From positions 248,001 to 312,000 of the forward strand of contig NZ_WMBT01000003.1 of assembly GCF_009708075.1 (NCBI RefSeq): a DNA stretch of 64,000 bases, written 5' to 3'. This document shows positions 53,374-62,466 of this stretch, piece after piece. This stretch comes from Paracoccus lichenicola (lineage in GTDB: Bacteria; Pseudomonadota; Alphaproteobacteria; Rhodobacterales; Rhodobacteraceae). Each line of letters begins with the position of its first letter. Positions within the stretch are counted from its first letter, which is position 1. Made by a program: the position numbers and the translations under genes. The notes beneath the pieces are model-generated. The model saw only the letters and a program-made list of their open reading frames with translations. It had not been told where the DNA came from and searched no databases.

Positions 53374-54609
53374 ATGACCCGCAAGCCCTTCATCCTGCGC
53401 AACCCCTCGATCCTGGTCGTGCTGGCGGTTCTTGCCGCCTTCACGCTGGTCGTCACGGCTCTGAGCGCAGCCTATGGCAACGGGGTCATCCCCACCTCCA
53501 CCGTCAAGGTGCTGGGCAAGACGCTGTGCCTGGCGCTTGCGGCAGTGGCGATGGATCTCGTCTGGGGATACCTGGGCATCCTGTCGCTGGGGCAGATGGC
53601 GTTCTTCGCCCTGGGCGGATACCTGATCGGCCAATGGCTGATGTATGCGCGCACCGAAGGCATCGTCGCGGCCAGCTTGGCGCAGAACCCGATCCCGCCC
53701 ACCGCGCAGGAATTGCAGGAAGGCGTGGCGAACCAGATCTTCGGCGTGGTCGGATCGGCGGACCTGCCGCTCGTCTGGTCCTTCGCCCATTCGCTGCCCC
53801 TGCAACTGCTGCTGGTCGTCGCGGTCCCCGGCCTGCTGGCCCTGGTCTTCGGCTGGCTTGCTTTCCGCTCGCGCGTGAACGGCGTCTATCTGTCGATCCT
53901 GACCCAGGCCATGACCCTGGCGCTGGCCTTGTGGCTGTTCCAGAACGACAGCGGCTTTCGCGGCAACAACGGGCTGTCGGGCTTGCAGAACATTCCCGGC
54001 CTGGACGCGGTGGATCAGGCGACGCTGTCGGTCTGGTTCCTCTGGGCCTCGGCGTTGGCCCTGGCGCTGGCCTATGTGCTGGCCGCCTGGGTGGTCAGCG
54101 GCAAGTTCGGCAGCGTGGTCCGCGCCATCCGCGACGACGAAACCCGCGTGCGGTTCCTCGGCTACCCGGTCGAGGGCTTCAAGCTGGCGGTCTTTACCCT
54201 CGCCGCGATGATCACCGCCATCGCCGGGGCGCTCTATTACCCGCAGGCCGGGATCATCAACCCGGCGGAACTGATGCCCATCGCCTCGATCTATCTGGCG
54301 GTGTGGGTCGCCATCGGCGGGCGGGGCAGGCTTTATGGCGCGATCATCGGGGCGGTCGTGGTGTCGCTGCTGTCCAGCTGGTTCACCGGCGGGCGCGCGC
54401 CCGCGATCCGCCTGCCGGGCTATACCGTCAACTGGGTGGACTGGTGGCAGGTGGCGCTTGGGATCAGCTTCGTCCTGGTCACGCTGTTCGCGCCCAAGGG
54501 CATCGCGGGCCTCTTCGACTGGCTGGCCGGGGCCTTGCCCCCGCAGCGCCATGGCCGCGACCTCGGTCCCGACCAGGGCGCCTTGCAGGAAGGGGAGGCC
54601 AAGGCATGA
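53374..54609 (+). CDS. urtC: Urea ABC transporter permease UrtC
   Basis: A 411-residue LivM-type permease with about ten hydrophobic segments. LGKTLCLALAAVAMDLVWGYLGILSLGQMAFFALGGY is the family start, the EAA-like loop is SVVRAIRDDETRVRFLGY, and AIGGRGRLYGAIIGAVVV follows. An insert of ~50 residues after GGYLIGQ is typical of UrtC. It starts 1 bp after the urtB stop and overlaps urtD by ATGA. Confidence 0.95.
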   Translation: MTRKPFILRNPSILVVLAVLAAFTLVVTALSAAYGNGVIPTSTVKVLGKTLCLALAAVAMDLVWGYLGILSLGQMAFFALGGYLIGQWLMYARTEGIVAASLAQNPIPPTAQELQEGVANQIFGVVGSADLPLVWSFAHSLPLQLLLVVAVPGLLALVFGWLAFRSRVNGVYLSILTQAMTLALALWLFQNDSGFRGNNGLSGLQNIPGLDAVDQATLSVWFLWASALALALAYVLAAWVVSGKFGSVVRAIRDDETRVRFLGYPVEGFKLAVFTLAAMITAIAGALYYPQAGIINPAELMPIASIYLAVWVAIGGRGRLYGAIIGAVVVSLLSSWFTGGRAPAIRLPGYTVNWVDWWQVALGISFVLVTLFAPKGIAGLFDWLAGALPPQRHGRDLGPDQGALQEGEAKA

Positions 54610-55346
54610 GCGCGCTTCTGGAAGTGGACAGCATCTCCGTCAGCTTCGACGGGTTCCGGGCCATCAACAACCTGTCCTTCAACATCGGCGAGGCGGAACT
54701 GCGCGCCGTCATCGGCCCGAACGGCGCGGGCAAGACCACCTTCATGGACATCGTCACCGGCAAGACCCGCCCTGACAAGGGCGACGTGAAATTCGGCACG
54801 CCCTCCAAGTCGCTCTTGAAGATGAACGAGGCGCAGATCGCCCGCGAAGGCGTGGGCCGCAAGTTCCAGCGCCCGACCGTGTTCGAGGATCAGACGGTCG
54901 CGGAAAACCTGACCATGGCGCTGAAGGCCGGCCGCAACCCCTTCGCCGTGCTGGGCTGGCGGCCGTCGAAGGCATCCGTGGCGCGGGTCGCGGACCTGGC
55001 GGCCGAAGTGGGCCTGGCCGCCCAGGTCGCGCGCAAGGCGGGCGAGCTGTCGCATGGCCAGAAGCAATGGCTGGAAATCGGCATGTTGCTGGCCCAGGAA
55101 CCGCGCCTGCTGCTGGTCGATGAACCCGCCGCCGGCATGACCCTGGCCGAACGCGAACAAACCACCGCGCTGCTGGTCCGGCTGGCCGAAACGCGGGCGG
55201 TGGTCGTGGTGGAACACGACATGGACTTCGTGCGCCGCCTGAACTGCAAGGTGACGGTGCTGCACCAGGGGTCCGTCCTGGCGGAAGGCAGCCTGGACCA
55301 CGTGACCCGCAATCCCGACGTGATCGAAGTCTATCTGGGGCGATAA
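54606..55346 (+). CDS. urtD: Urea ABC transporter ATPase UrtD
   Basis: A 246-residue LivG-type ATPase. Walker A GPNGAGKTTFMD, the family-specific GVGRKFQRPTVFEDQTVAENL, signature LSHGQKQWLEIG (typical of UrtD) and Walker B LLLVDEPAAGMT, then VVVVEHDMDFVR. It energises urea import. ATGA overlap with urtC. Confidence 0.96.
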   Translation: MSALLEVDSISVSFDGFRAINNLSFNIGEAELRAVIGPNGAGKTTFMDIVTGKTRPDKGDVKFGTPSKSLLKMNEAQIAREGVGRKFQRPTVFEDQTVAENLTMALKAGRNPFAVLGWRPSKASVARVADLAAEVGLAAQVARKAGELSHGQKQWLEIGMLLAQEPRLLLVDEPAAGMTLAEREQTTALLVRLAETRAVVVVEHDMDFVRRLNCKVTVLHQGSVLAEGSLDHVTRNPDVIEVYLGR

Positions 55347-55348
55347 CC

Positions 55349-56056
55349 ATGCTGGAAGCCGCGAACCTGACCCTGCATTACGGCGGCAGCCAGATCCTGC
55401 ACGGGATCGACATCGCGGCCCGCCCCGGATCCGTCACCTGCGTGATGGGCAACAACGGCGTGGGCAAGACCTCGCTGATGAACCTGCTGGCCGGTCGGCA
55501 TCCGCGATCCGGGGGCACCTTGCGTTTCGACGGGCGCGAGTTGGGCCGGATCACCGCGCAGCAGATGGCGCGGATGGGCGTGGGCTATGTCCCGCAGGGC
55601 CGGGCGATCTTTCCCATGCTGACCGTGCGCGAGAACATGGAGACCGGGTTCGCCTGCCTGCCCCGCGACCAGCGCCGCATCCCCGACGAGATCTTCGACA
55701 GCTTCCCCGTCCTGGCGGAAATGGCGCACCGCCGCGGCGGCGACCTGTCGGGCGGCCAGCAGCAGCAGCTTGCCATTGCCCGCGCGCTGATCACCAGGCC
55801 CCGCGTCCTGCTGCTGGACGAACCGACCGAAGGGATCCAGCCCAACATCATAGCAGGGATCGGCCGCGTCATCGCCGCCCTGCGCGACCGGGGCGACATG
55901 GCGATCGTGCTGGTGGAACAGTTCTTCGACTTCGCCTGGGATCTGGGCGACGATTTCCTGGTCCTGGAACGCGGCCGCGCGGTCATGCAGGGTCCCAAGG
56001 CCAGCCTGCGCCGCGCCGACCTGCACGCCCGGCTGGCCGGACATGCCGCGGCGTGA
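55349..56056 (+). CDS. urtE: Urea ABC transporter ATPase UrtE
   Basis: A 235-residue LivF-type ATPase. Walker A GNNGVGKTSLMN, signature LSGGQQQQLAIARAL and Walker B LLLDEPTEGIQP. GYVPQGRAIFPMLTVRENM is typical of UrtE. It starts 2 bp after urtD. Its TGA stop abuts the TCA of the convergent PepSY gene stop with no gap, forming TGATCA. Confidence 0.96.
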   Translation: MLEAANLTLHYGGSQILHGIDIAARPGSVTCVMGNNGVGKTSLMNLLAGRHPRSGGTLRFDGRELGRITAQQMARMGVGYVPQGRAIFPMLTVRENMETGFACLPRDQRRIPDEIFDSFPVLAEMAHRRGGDLSGGQQQQLAIARALITRPRVLLLDEPTEGIQPNIIAGIGRVIAALRDRGDMAIVLVEQFFDFAWDLGDDFLVLERGRAVMQGPKASLRRADLHARLAGHAAA

Positions 56057-57397
56057 TCAGGCCGCGGCCCGCATCCGCAGCAGGTCCACTGCCAGGAAGA
56101 ACGCCAGGCTGACCCCCAGCACCGGCAGCGACCAGCCAAGCGCCACCGCCATTGCCGCCCAGAACAGGCGCTGGCCCGGCGACAGGCGGCGCCAGCTTGT
56201 CCACAGCGGCTCGCCCCCGGTAGGGCGGCGGGACCACCACATCCGGTAGCCATAGACGATCATCACCATCAGCCCGAATGCCAGCGCGGCCATCACGATC
56301 TGGTTCGCCACCCCGAACAGCACGCCCATATGCGCGTCGATGCCCCAGCGGATCAGCTTGGGAATGGGGGGAAATGTCGCGAAATCGGCGCGGCTGGTGA
56401 TCCGCATCGTGTCGGGATGGATCGTCACGGCATCGACCTGGGTGGGCCAGCTGCGGTCGTATTCGCGCACGACCCAGGCTTGGCCGGGCTTGGGCAACCG
56501 GATCTCCACCAAAGGCGAATCGAGACCCCCCGCGCGGGCGGCTGCGGCCACGGCGTCCAGTTGGTCCAGCCGGTCCTCGCGGACGGCGGGGTCGTGGCCC
56601 GCGTGATCGGCGTGGTCCGATGCCGCCCTTGCAGACCCCTCAAGAGCCGCACTGGCCACCGGCGTGTTCCAGCCAAGCCGGTCCTGCAACGCCTGGAAAC
56701 GGGCGCCGCCCTGCTGCGACCAGGTCAGCCCGGTCAGGGACACGAACAGCAGCGCCAGCGACAGCATGACCCCGATGGCGGAATGCAGCCAGCGGCGGCG
56801 CTGCGGGGCGGGCATGTCTGCCACCGCCCGGCGGCGGCGCGGCCCCGTGGCCCAAAGGGCCACCCCGCCCAACACCGCGACCCACAGCCAGCTTGCCGCC
56901 AACTCGCTGTAATACCGCCCGAAACTGCCCATCATCATGTTGCGGTGCAGGTAGTCCAGCGCGATGCGGAAGGGCAGGATGCCGCTGGTGCCATAGGTGG
57001 TCAGCTCGGCCCGGACCTCCAGCGTGGCGGGATCGACGAACAGCGTGCGGTTTTCCGACTCGCCCAGCGAGGGGTCGGAAAACATCACCCGCGTCGTGGC
57101 GCCCGGCGCGGTGGCGGGACGGATGGCAGAAACCGCCAGATCGGCACCAAGCGCCGCGCGCGCGGCCAAGGCTTGGTCGGCCAGGCTGCGCGCCGGACCG
57201 GTGCTGCCCGTATGAAGCGCATCGCGATACAGCCAGGACTCGATTTGCGGCGTCAGGACATAGAGCAGCCCGGTCAGGGCCGCGACGAAGATGAAGGGGC
57301 CGACGAACAGCCCGATATGGAAATGCATCCGCAACAGGAATGGACGCAGCGTGGGGCGGGCGGCATCGGCCCGCGCGGGATGGATGATCTGTGACAT
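56057..57397 (-). CDS. PepSY-associated membrane protein
   Basis: A 446-residue PepSY-TM protein with four membrane helices. Helix 1 starts LRMHFHIGLFVGPFIFVAALTG, a large periplasmic PepSY region follows, and the helix pair RWGIDAHMGVLFGVANQIVM and FGLMVMIVYGYRMWW is near the C-terminus. A His/Asp-rich insert, SDHADHAGHDP near residue 260, may bind metal. Family members are often near iron or copper uptake genes; function is inferred only. GTG at 57430 is an alternative start. It is followed upstream by a DUF2946-like gene on the same strand. Confidence 0.83.
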   Translation of the reverse strand: MSQIIHPARADAARPTLRPFLLRMHFHIGLFVGPFIFVAALTGLLYVLTPQIESWLYRDALHTGSTGPARSLADQALAARAALGADLAVSAIRPATAPGATTRVMFSDPSLGESENRTLFVDPATLEVRAELTTYGTSGILPFRIALDYLHRNMMMGSFGRYYSELAASWLWVAVLGGVALWATGPRRRRAVADMPAPQRRRWLHSAIGVMLSLALLFVSLTGLTWSQQGGARFQALQDRLGWNTPVASAALEGSARAASDHADHAGHDPAVREDRLDQLDAVAAAARAGGLDSPLVEIRLPKPGQAWVVREYDRSWPTQVDAVTIHPDTMRITSRADFATFPPIPKLIRWGIDAHMGVLFGVANQIVMAALAFGLMVMIVYGYRMWWSRRPTGGEPLWTSWRRLSPGQRLFWAAMAVALGWSLPVLGVSLAFFLAVDLLRMRAAA

Positions 57398-57453
57398 TGG
57401 CTCGATCTGAAGGACAAGGGCGTTCGCCACCCTGCGGGCGGCGCGGCTTCAAT

Positions 57454-57813
57454 TCAGATCAGATGCGGCGGGCCGCGTTTCGGAATGGCGGGATCGCGCG
57501 CATGTCCCGCCGCCCGGCGAAGCTGCGGCAGGACGATCCGGGCCAGGATGCGCTGGTCGGCGTCGCGCAGGGACGGGGCGACGGTCGGCAGGCCCGTGGT
57601 TTCGCCAAGGCTGCACAAGGGGCAATGCGCCTTGTGCCCGTCCCCGCCATGATCGCCGCAGAGGTCGTCCAGCGACCCGCCCGCCATGACCCAGGATTCC
57701 AGCCGCAGGTCCATCTCGGACGGGACGGGGCGCGCGGCCATGCCCGTCGCCAAGGCGAGGATCAGCAGGCCGATGAAGGCCAGGTTCCAAGGCTGATGGA
57801 TCAGGCGGCGCAT
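57454..57813 (-). CDS. DUF2946-like small membrane/periplasmic protein with Cys-His cluster
   Basis: A 119-residue protein with one N-terminal hydrophobic helix (LAFIGLLILALATG) and the cluster LCGDHGGDGHKAHCPLCSLG (C52, H55, H60, H63, C64, C67), matching the CPxC pattern of the DUF2946 family. Family function unknown. It precedes the PepSY gene on the same strand by 56 bp, a recurrent pairing with metal-handling systems in my recollection, so a metal-related role is inferred. Start ATG 57813. Confidence 0.7.
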   Translation of the reverse strand: MRRLIHQPWNLAFIGLLILALATGMAARPVPSEMDLRLESWVMAGGSLDDLCGDHGGDGHKAHCPLCSLGETTGLPTVAPSLRDADQRILARIVLPQLRRAAGHARDPAIPKRGPPHLI

Positions 57814-57879
57814 GGGACCGCGATGCCCGATATGCTTCCCGGATGGCAAGACCAAAGTTGTTGCCGGGGCATCCTTGTC

Positions 57880-58070
57880 TCGGGCGGGATCAGGAAACGC
57901 ATTGCGTTTCCCCCGCCCTTTGTCCGACGGTACCACCAAAGACGGCGCAACCCCATGACCACGAGAGACCGGCGCCCGCCGGGGGCGGGGCGGGCGCTGG
58001 CCGGGCCTTAAAGGCCCGGCGGTTCAGGTGGAAGGGGCACCCCCGTGGCAAAGGCGATGGCCTTCGCCAG
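57880..58070 (-). repeat. Dispersed structured intergenic repeat, copy C (internally deleted)
   Basis: A ~191-bp copy. GGAAACGCATTGCGTTTCC (57893-57911), GCGCCCG/CGGGCGC stem, CCGGGCCTTAAAGGCCCGG (58001-58019) and the terminal hairpin (58047-58068) are in the same order as in copy A. Compared with A and B it lacks about 25 bp next to the GCGCCCG unit, consistent with slippage. It begins 13 bp past the holC stop. Confidence 0.8.
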
Positions 58071-58083
58071 ACAGAGCCTTGTC

Positions 58084-58533
58084 CTATCGCTTCCGCTCCC
58101 ACCGCCCCGATTCCTCGGACCAGTATTCCGCCGCAACGCCCGCGCCGGTCAGCACCCGCCACTGATCCCGCGCCCGGGCGGTGGCAGCCGCGTCGCCGCC
58201 GTCGAAGATGATGCAGGCGCGTTCCAGACCCGCGCATTCCGCCGCCGTCACTTCGGCCCCGTCCACGGCCATCAGGCAGGCGGGACGGTTCGCGGCCCCC
58301 TGCCCGGCCAGGGTCAGCAGCACCGGCTGGCGCGCGTCATGCGGCCCGCCCGCCAACCCGTGCGGCAGGAAGCCGTCGCCTTGCCACAGGTGCAGGTCCA
58401 GACGCTCCATCCGGCCCATGTCGGTGCCGCGCAGTTCCACCTGCCAGCCCGCCGCCAACGACTTGCCGATCAGCGTGGGCAGCAGGCTTTCGGCGGGCGA
58501 GCGGGTCAGGTGATAGAACAGCGCGTTGCCCAT
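58084..58533 (-). CDS. holC: DNA polymerase III subunit chi
   Basis: A 149-residue chi subunit of the replicative clamp-loader complex, which binds SSB and psi. MGNALFYHLTRSPAESLLPTLIGKSLAAGW, the RTDMGRMERLDLHLWQG-like block (here RGTDMGRMERLDLHLW), FLPHGL and QPVLLT motifs are conserved. It follows pepA by 6 bp on the same strand, as in many alphaproteobacteria. Repeat copy C lies just beyond its stop. Confidence 0.93.
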   Translation of the reverse strand: MGNALFYHLTRSPAESLLPTLIGKSLAAGWQVELRGTDMGRMERLDLHLWQGDGFLPHGLAGGPHDARQPVLLTLAGQGAANRPACLMAVDGAEVTAAECAGLERACIIFDGGDAAATARARDQWRVLTGAGVAAEYWSEESGRWERKR

Positions 58534-58539
58534 CGGGCG

Positions 58540-60120
58540 CTACTTGCCCTCGTAGCCGTCGCGGATCAGGCGGTCCAAGGTCATCACCCCCCAGCCGGTC
58601 GCGCCCTTGGGGGCCAGGTCGGTCGCGCCGGGCGGCAGGGCCACGCCCGCGATGTCGATATGCGCCCAGGGCGTGCCCTTGCGGATGAAGCGTTGCAGGA
58701 ATTGCGCCGCGGTGATGGAACCGGCCGCGCGCCCGCCGGTGTTCTTCATGTCGGCCAGGCGCGACTTGATGAGGGCGTCGTAAGGCTGGCCCAGGGGCAG
58801 GCGCCAGGCGCCCTCGCCCTCGGCCTTCGCGGCGGCCAGGATGCTGTCGGCAAGCGCGTCGTCATTGGAAAAGACGCCCGCGTTGTCGTGGCCAAGCGCG
58901 ATGATGACGGCCCCGGTCAGGGTGGCCAGGTCGATCACGGCGGACGGGTTGAACCGCGTCTGCGCATACCACAGCACGTCGGCCAGGACCAACCGGCCCT
59001 CGGCGTCGGTGTTGATGACCTCGATCGTGTCGCCCTTCATGGACCGCACGATGTCGCCCGGACGCTGCGCCTTGCCGTCGGGCATGTTCTCCACAAGGCC
59101 CACCAGGCCGACGACATTGGCTTTCGCACGGCGCAGGGCAAGGGTGCGCATGACGCCCGCCACGACGCCCGCGCCGCCCATGTCCATGGTCATCTCCTCC
59201 ATCCCCGCGGCGGGCTTGATGGAAATGCCGCCGGTATCAAAAACCACGCCCTTGCCGACCAGGGCCAGAGGGGCTTCCTCGCCGCCGCCGTTCCAGTGCA
59301 TCACCACGACCTTGGACGGGCTTTCCGATCCCTGCCCCACGCCCAGAAGGGCGCGCATCCCCAGGTCGGCCAGCTGGTCCTCCTCCAGCACCTCGACGGT
59401 CAGGCCGATCTCCTCCATGGCCTTCAGGCGGTCGGCGAAGTCGGTGGTGGTCAGGACGTTGGCCGGTTCGTTGACCAGGTCGCGGGTGAAGAACACGCCC
59501 TCGGCCACCGCCGCCGCGTCTTGCGCCGCCTTTGCCAGGGCCTCGGGATCGTCGGACATGAAGGTCACGCGGGCCTTTTCGCTGACCGGCTCGGACGGGG
59601 TTTCGGGCGCGCTGTCGGCCTGGGCGTCGGCCAGCACCGCGTCGTCCGCCCCATGGGTGATGCTTTGCGGGATCGGGTCGGCGCCTGCCTCGTCGCCGTT
59701 TTCGGCAGGCTTCGTCTGGTAAACGGAAAAATCGTAGCCGCGCAGCGCGATGCCCAACGCGACCTCGTTCGCAAGCCCGTGATCGCCCGCCAGCACCAGC
59801 GTGTGCGTCTTGCCCAGCTTGGCGCCGATGGCCGCGCCCGCCTTGCGCGCCTGCGCCACGGTGGCATCGGGGGGCAGCGCGACCAGCGTCAGCGCTTCGG
59901 CCTCCATGCCCGCCGGGAAGGCCAGTTCCAGCGCCGCGCCGGGCTTCAGCGCCTTGCCCGCCTTGGAATCCATCGCCCGCCGCGCCGCCGCAAGCGCCGC
60001 GTCCGGCAGGCCCGAGGGCAGGTCGCCCCCCGGCGCGACGATGATCGCCACCCGTCCCTGATGTCCGGCCAGCCGGTCGGTCGCGGTTTCGGTAAAGGTG
60101 ATCTCGACAGGGTGGGTCAT
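58540..60120 (-). CDS. pepA: Leucyl aminopeptidase
   Basis: A 526-residue M17 aminopeptidase. The C-terminal catalytic domain has VGKGVVFDTGGISIKPAAGME (metal Lys/Asp), DMGGAG and NTDAEGRLVLAD. The N-terminal domain carries an acidic Ala/Asp/Pro-rich insert (around residues 140-190), making it longer than E. coli PepA (503). It removes N-terminal residues from peptides. Start ATG 60120 (MTHPVEITFTE). It is divergent from lptF and leads the pepA-holC pair. Confidence 0.95.
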   Translation of the reverse strand: MTHPVEITFTETATDRLAGHQGRVAIIVAPGGDLPSGLPDAALAAARRAMDSKAGKALKPGAALELAFPAGMEAEALTLVALPPDATVAQARKAGAAIGAKLGKTHTLVLAGDHGLANEVALGIALRGYDFSVYQTKPAENGDEAGADPIPQSITHGADDAVLADAQADSAPETPSEPVSEKARVTFMSDDPEALAKAAQDAAAVAEGVFFTRDLVNEPANVLTTTDFADRLKAMEEIGLTVEVLEEDQLADLGMRALLGVGQGSESPSKVVVMHWNGGGEEAPLALVGKGVVFDTGGISIKPAAGMEEMTMDMGGAGVVAGVMRTLALRRAKANVVGLVGLVENMPDGKAQRPGDIVRSMKGDTIEVINTDAEGRLVLADVLWYAQTRFNPSAVIDLATLTGAVIIALGHDNAGVFSNDDALADSILAAAKAEGEGAWRLPLGQPYDALIKSRLADMKNTGGRAAGSITAAQFLQRFIRKGTPWAHIDIAGVALPPGATDLAPKGATGWGVMTLDRLIRDGYEGK

Positions 60121-60232
60121 GGCGTCCTCATCATTCTGCGCAAGAAAGCCTAGACCCCCCGCGCACCCTTTTCCAGAGCCGCCCTTGCCGCTAAGCAAGG
60201 ATGTGACCGCCGACAAGGACAGCCCCCGCGAC

Positions 60233-61360
60233 ATGCCCCGGATCGACCGATACATCCTCAGCCAGTTGCTGACACTGTTCGGGTTCTTCGCCCTGGTGCT
60301 GGTGTCGGTCTATTGGATCAACCGCGCGGTCAGCCTGTTCGACGATCTTCTGGGCGACGGGCAGACCGCGCTTGTGGTGCTGGAATTCACCGCCCTGACG
60401 CTGCCGCTGGTGATTTCGGTCGTGCTGCCGGTCGCGGCCTTCGCGGCGGCGGCTTACGGCACGAACCGGATGGCGGGGGAATCGGAGCTGGTGGCGATGC
60501 AGGCGGCGGGGCTGTCGCCCTGGCGGCTGGCGCGGCCGGTTCTGGTCTTCGGCGTCTTCGTGGGGGTGATGGTCGCGGTGCTGGTGCATGGCCTGGTGCC
60601 CCTGGCCCGAGCGCGGCTGGCCGACCGGCAGGCCGAGCTGGCCCAGGACGTGACCGAGCAGTTCCTGCGCCCCGGCACCTTCCAGTATCCCGCCGACGGC
60701 ATCACGCTGTTCATCCGCGACATCGCCGCCGACGGCCGCCTGCTGGACCTGTTCATCGAGGATGCGCGCGATCCCGCGAACCAGACCATCTATACCTCCG
60801 AGGAGGCTCTGGTCGTCCGCGCTGAAACCGGTCCCGTGCTGATCCTGCTGCGCGGCATGTCGCAGGACCTGCGGCAACGGGGGGACCGGCAGACGCTGGC
60901 GGTGACGCGCTTTGCCGAATTCAGCTATGACATCGGGGCGCTGTTCACCGGCAACGCGCAAAAGGGCCGCGACCTGCGCGACTATGGCACGGGGCGGTTG
61001 CTGAACCCCGACGCCGCCCTGCTGGCCGCGACCGGCGCCGATCCGTCCGACGCCCGGCGAGAGGCGCACGAGCGGATCGCCCAACCCCTGCTGTCGCCGA
61101 TTGCCGCGATGATCGGATTCGCCACCCTGCTGATCGGCGGCTATTCGCGGTTCGGCGTCTGGCGGCAGATCCTGTGGGCGATCCTTGGCCTGATCGCCGT
61201 GCAGTTCCTGACCAATGCCGCCGCCAACCAGGCCGGGCGCGACCCGTCGTTGTGGCCGGTCCTGTATGTGCCGGCGGTGGTCGGGGCGGCGCTGTGCTGC
61301 GGTCTGCTGTGGCTGGCGGGCAGGCCCCGGCGGCCGAGGCAGCGGGGCGCCCCGGCATGA
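60233..61360 (+). CDS. lptF: LPS export ABC transporter permease LptF
   Basis: A 375-residue inner-membrane component of the Lpt bridge. IDRYILSQLLTLFGFFALVLVSVYWINRAVSLFDDL is the typical start, followed by NRMAGESELVAMQAAGLSPWRLARPVL. A periplasmic jellyroll of ~140 residues and three C-terminal helices follow. Start ATG 60233. Overlaps lptG by ATGA. Confidence 0.95.
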   Translation: MPRIDRYILSQLLTLFGFFALVLVSVYWINRAVSLFDDLLGDGQTALVVLEFTALTLPLVISVVLPVAAFAAAAYGTNRMAGESELVAMQAAGLSPWRLARPVLVFGVFVGVMVAVLVHGLVPLARARLADRQAELAQDVTEQFLRPGTFQYPADGITLFIRDIAADGRLLDLFIEDARDPANQTIYTSEEALVVRAETGPVLILLRGMSQDLRQRGDRQTLAVTRFAEFSYDIGALFTGNAQKGRDLRDYGTGRLLNPDAALLAATGADPSDARREAHERIAQPLLSPIAAMIGFATLLIGGYSRFGVWRQILWAILGLIAVQFLTNAAANQAGRDPSLWPVLYVPAVVGAALCCGLLWLAGRPRRPRQRGAPA

Positions 61361-62466
61361 TCCTGGCCCGCTATGTCGCGCGGCGCTTCCTGCGGTCCTT
61401 CGGGACCGTCGCGGGCGTCTTCCTGCTGATCCTGCTGCTGATCGACATGATCGAGATGATCCGCCGATTCGCCGACCGCGACATCGGCCTTGGCGGCGCC
61501 CTGGGGCTGGCGGCGCTGAACGTCGCCTCCTCCTTTTATTCGATCCTGCCGCTGCTGACGGTGCTGGCGGGGATCGCGCTGTTCCTGAACCTGGCGCGCA
61601 CGTCCGAAATGGTGGCGATCCGGGCGTCGGGGCGATCGGCGCTGAAGGTCGTGACCGCCCCCGCCGTCACCGCCGTGCTGGTCGGCGCGCTGACGGTGGC
61701 CTTCCTGAACCCGCTGGTCGCCGTGACCGGGGCGCGCTTCGACGAGGCCGTGGCCGCCATCGACCGCAACAGCCGCCAGACCGTGTCCGTGGGCGACAGC
61801 GCCGTCTGGCTGCGCCAGGCCGTGGTGGAAGGAACCGAGGAAGCGGGCCAGATCGTGATCCGCGCCCGCCGCGCCAGCCCCGACGCGACCACGCTTTACG
61901 ACGCGACCTTCATGGTCTTCGACGAGACCCTTGGTCCCGTCCGCCGGGTGGAGGCGCGAGAGGCCCGGCTGGTTCCCGGCAAGTGGGAACTGGCCGACGT
62001 GCGCGACTATCCCCTGACCCAGGCCAACCCCGGGGCCGCCGCCCGCACCGCCGCGCGCATGGATCTGGCCTCCGACCTGACCGCGCAGCGCATCCGCGAG
62101 GGTTTCGGCCGCCCCGAGGCCGTGCCCGTCTGGCAGTTGCCGGGCTTCATCGCGGGCCTGGAACGGGCGGGCTTTTCGGCGGCGCGCCACAAGGTCTGGT
62201 TGCAGATGGAACTGGCGCGGCCCTTCCTGATGGCCGCGATGGTGCTGATCGCCGCGGCCTTCACCATGCAGCATGTGCGCGGCAGGAACACCGGGGGCGC
62301 GGTGCTGATGGCCTTCGGGGCCGGGATCGGGCTGTTCTTCCTGCGCAACCTGGCGCAGGTTCTGGGCGACAACGGGCAGGTGCCGCCCCTGCTTGCGGGC
62401 TGGACGCCGCCGCTGGTGGGCGGGCTGCTGGCCATGGCGCTGATCCTGGCGCGGGAGGACGGATGA
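61357..62466 (+). CDS. lptG: LPS export ABC transporter permease LptG
   Basis: A 369-residue partner of LptF. LARYVARRFLRSFGTVAGVFLLILLLIDMIEMIRRF starts it, LARTSEMVAIRASGRSALKVV is the coupling motif, and three C-terminal helices include FLMAAMVLIAAAFTM. ATGA overlaps on both sides couple lptF, lptG and lptD. The cytoplasmic ATPase LptB is not in the window. Confidence 0.95.
   Translation: MILARYVARRFLRSFGTVAGVFLLILLLIDMIEMIRRFADRDIGLGGALGLAALNVASSFYSILPLLTVLAGIALFLNLARTSEMVAIRASGRSALKVVTAPAVTAVLVGALTVAFLNPLVAVTGARFDEAVAAIDRNSRQTVSVGDSAVWLRQAVVEGTEEAGQIVIRARRASPDATTLYDATFMVFDETLGPVRRVEAREARLVPGKWELADVRDYPLTQANPGAAARTAARMDLASDLTAQRIREGFGRPEAVPVWQLPGFIAGLERAGFSAARHKVWLQMELARPFLMAAMVLIAAAFTMQHVRGRNTGGAVLMAFGAGIGLFFLRNLAQVLGDNGQVPPLLAGWTPPLVGGLLAMALILAREDG

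Noticed and set aside
50034-53456. 1140-codon open frame on the minus strand
   Set aside because: It covers urtA and urtB in antisense; the forward genes have signal peptides, transporter motifs and ribosome-binding sites.
57841-58070. Open frames through repeat copy C and its relatives (MTTRDRRPP-like peptides)
   Set aside because: The open frames differ between the three copies, while the hairpins are conserved, so the repeat is non-coding.
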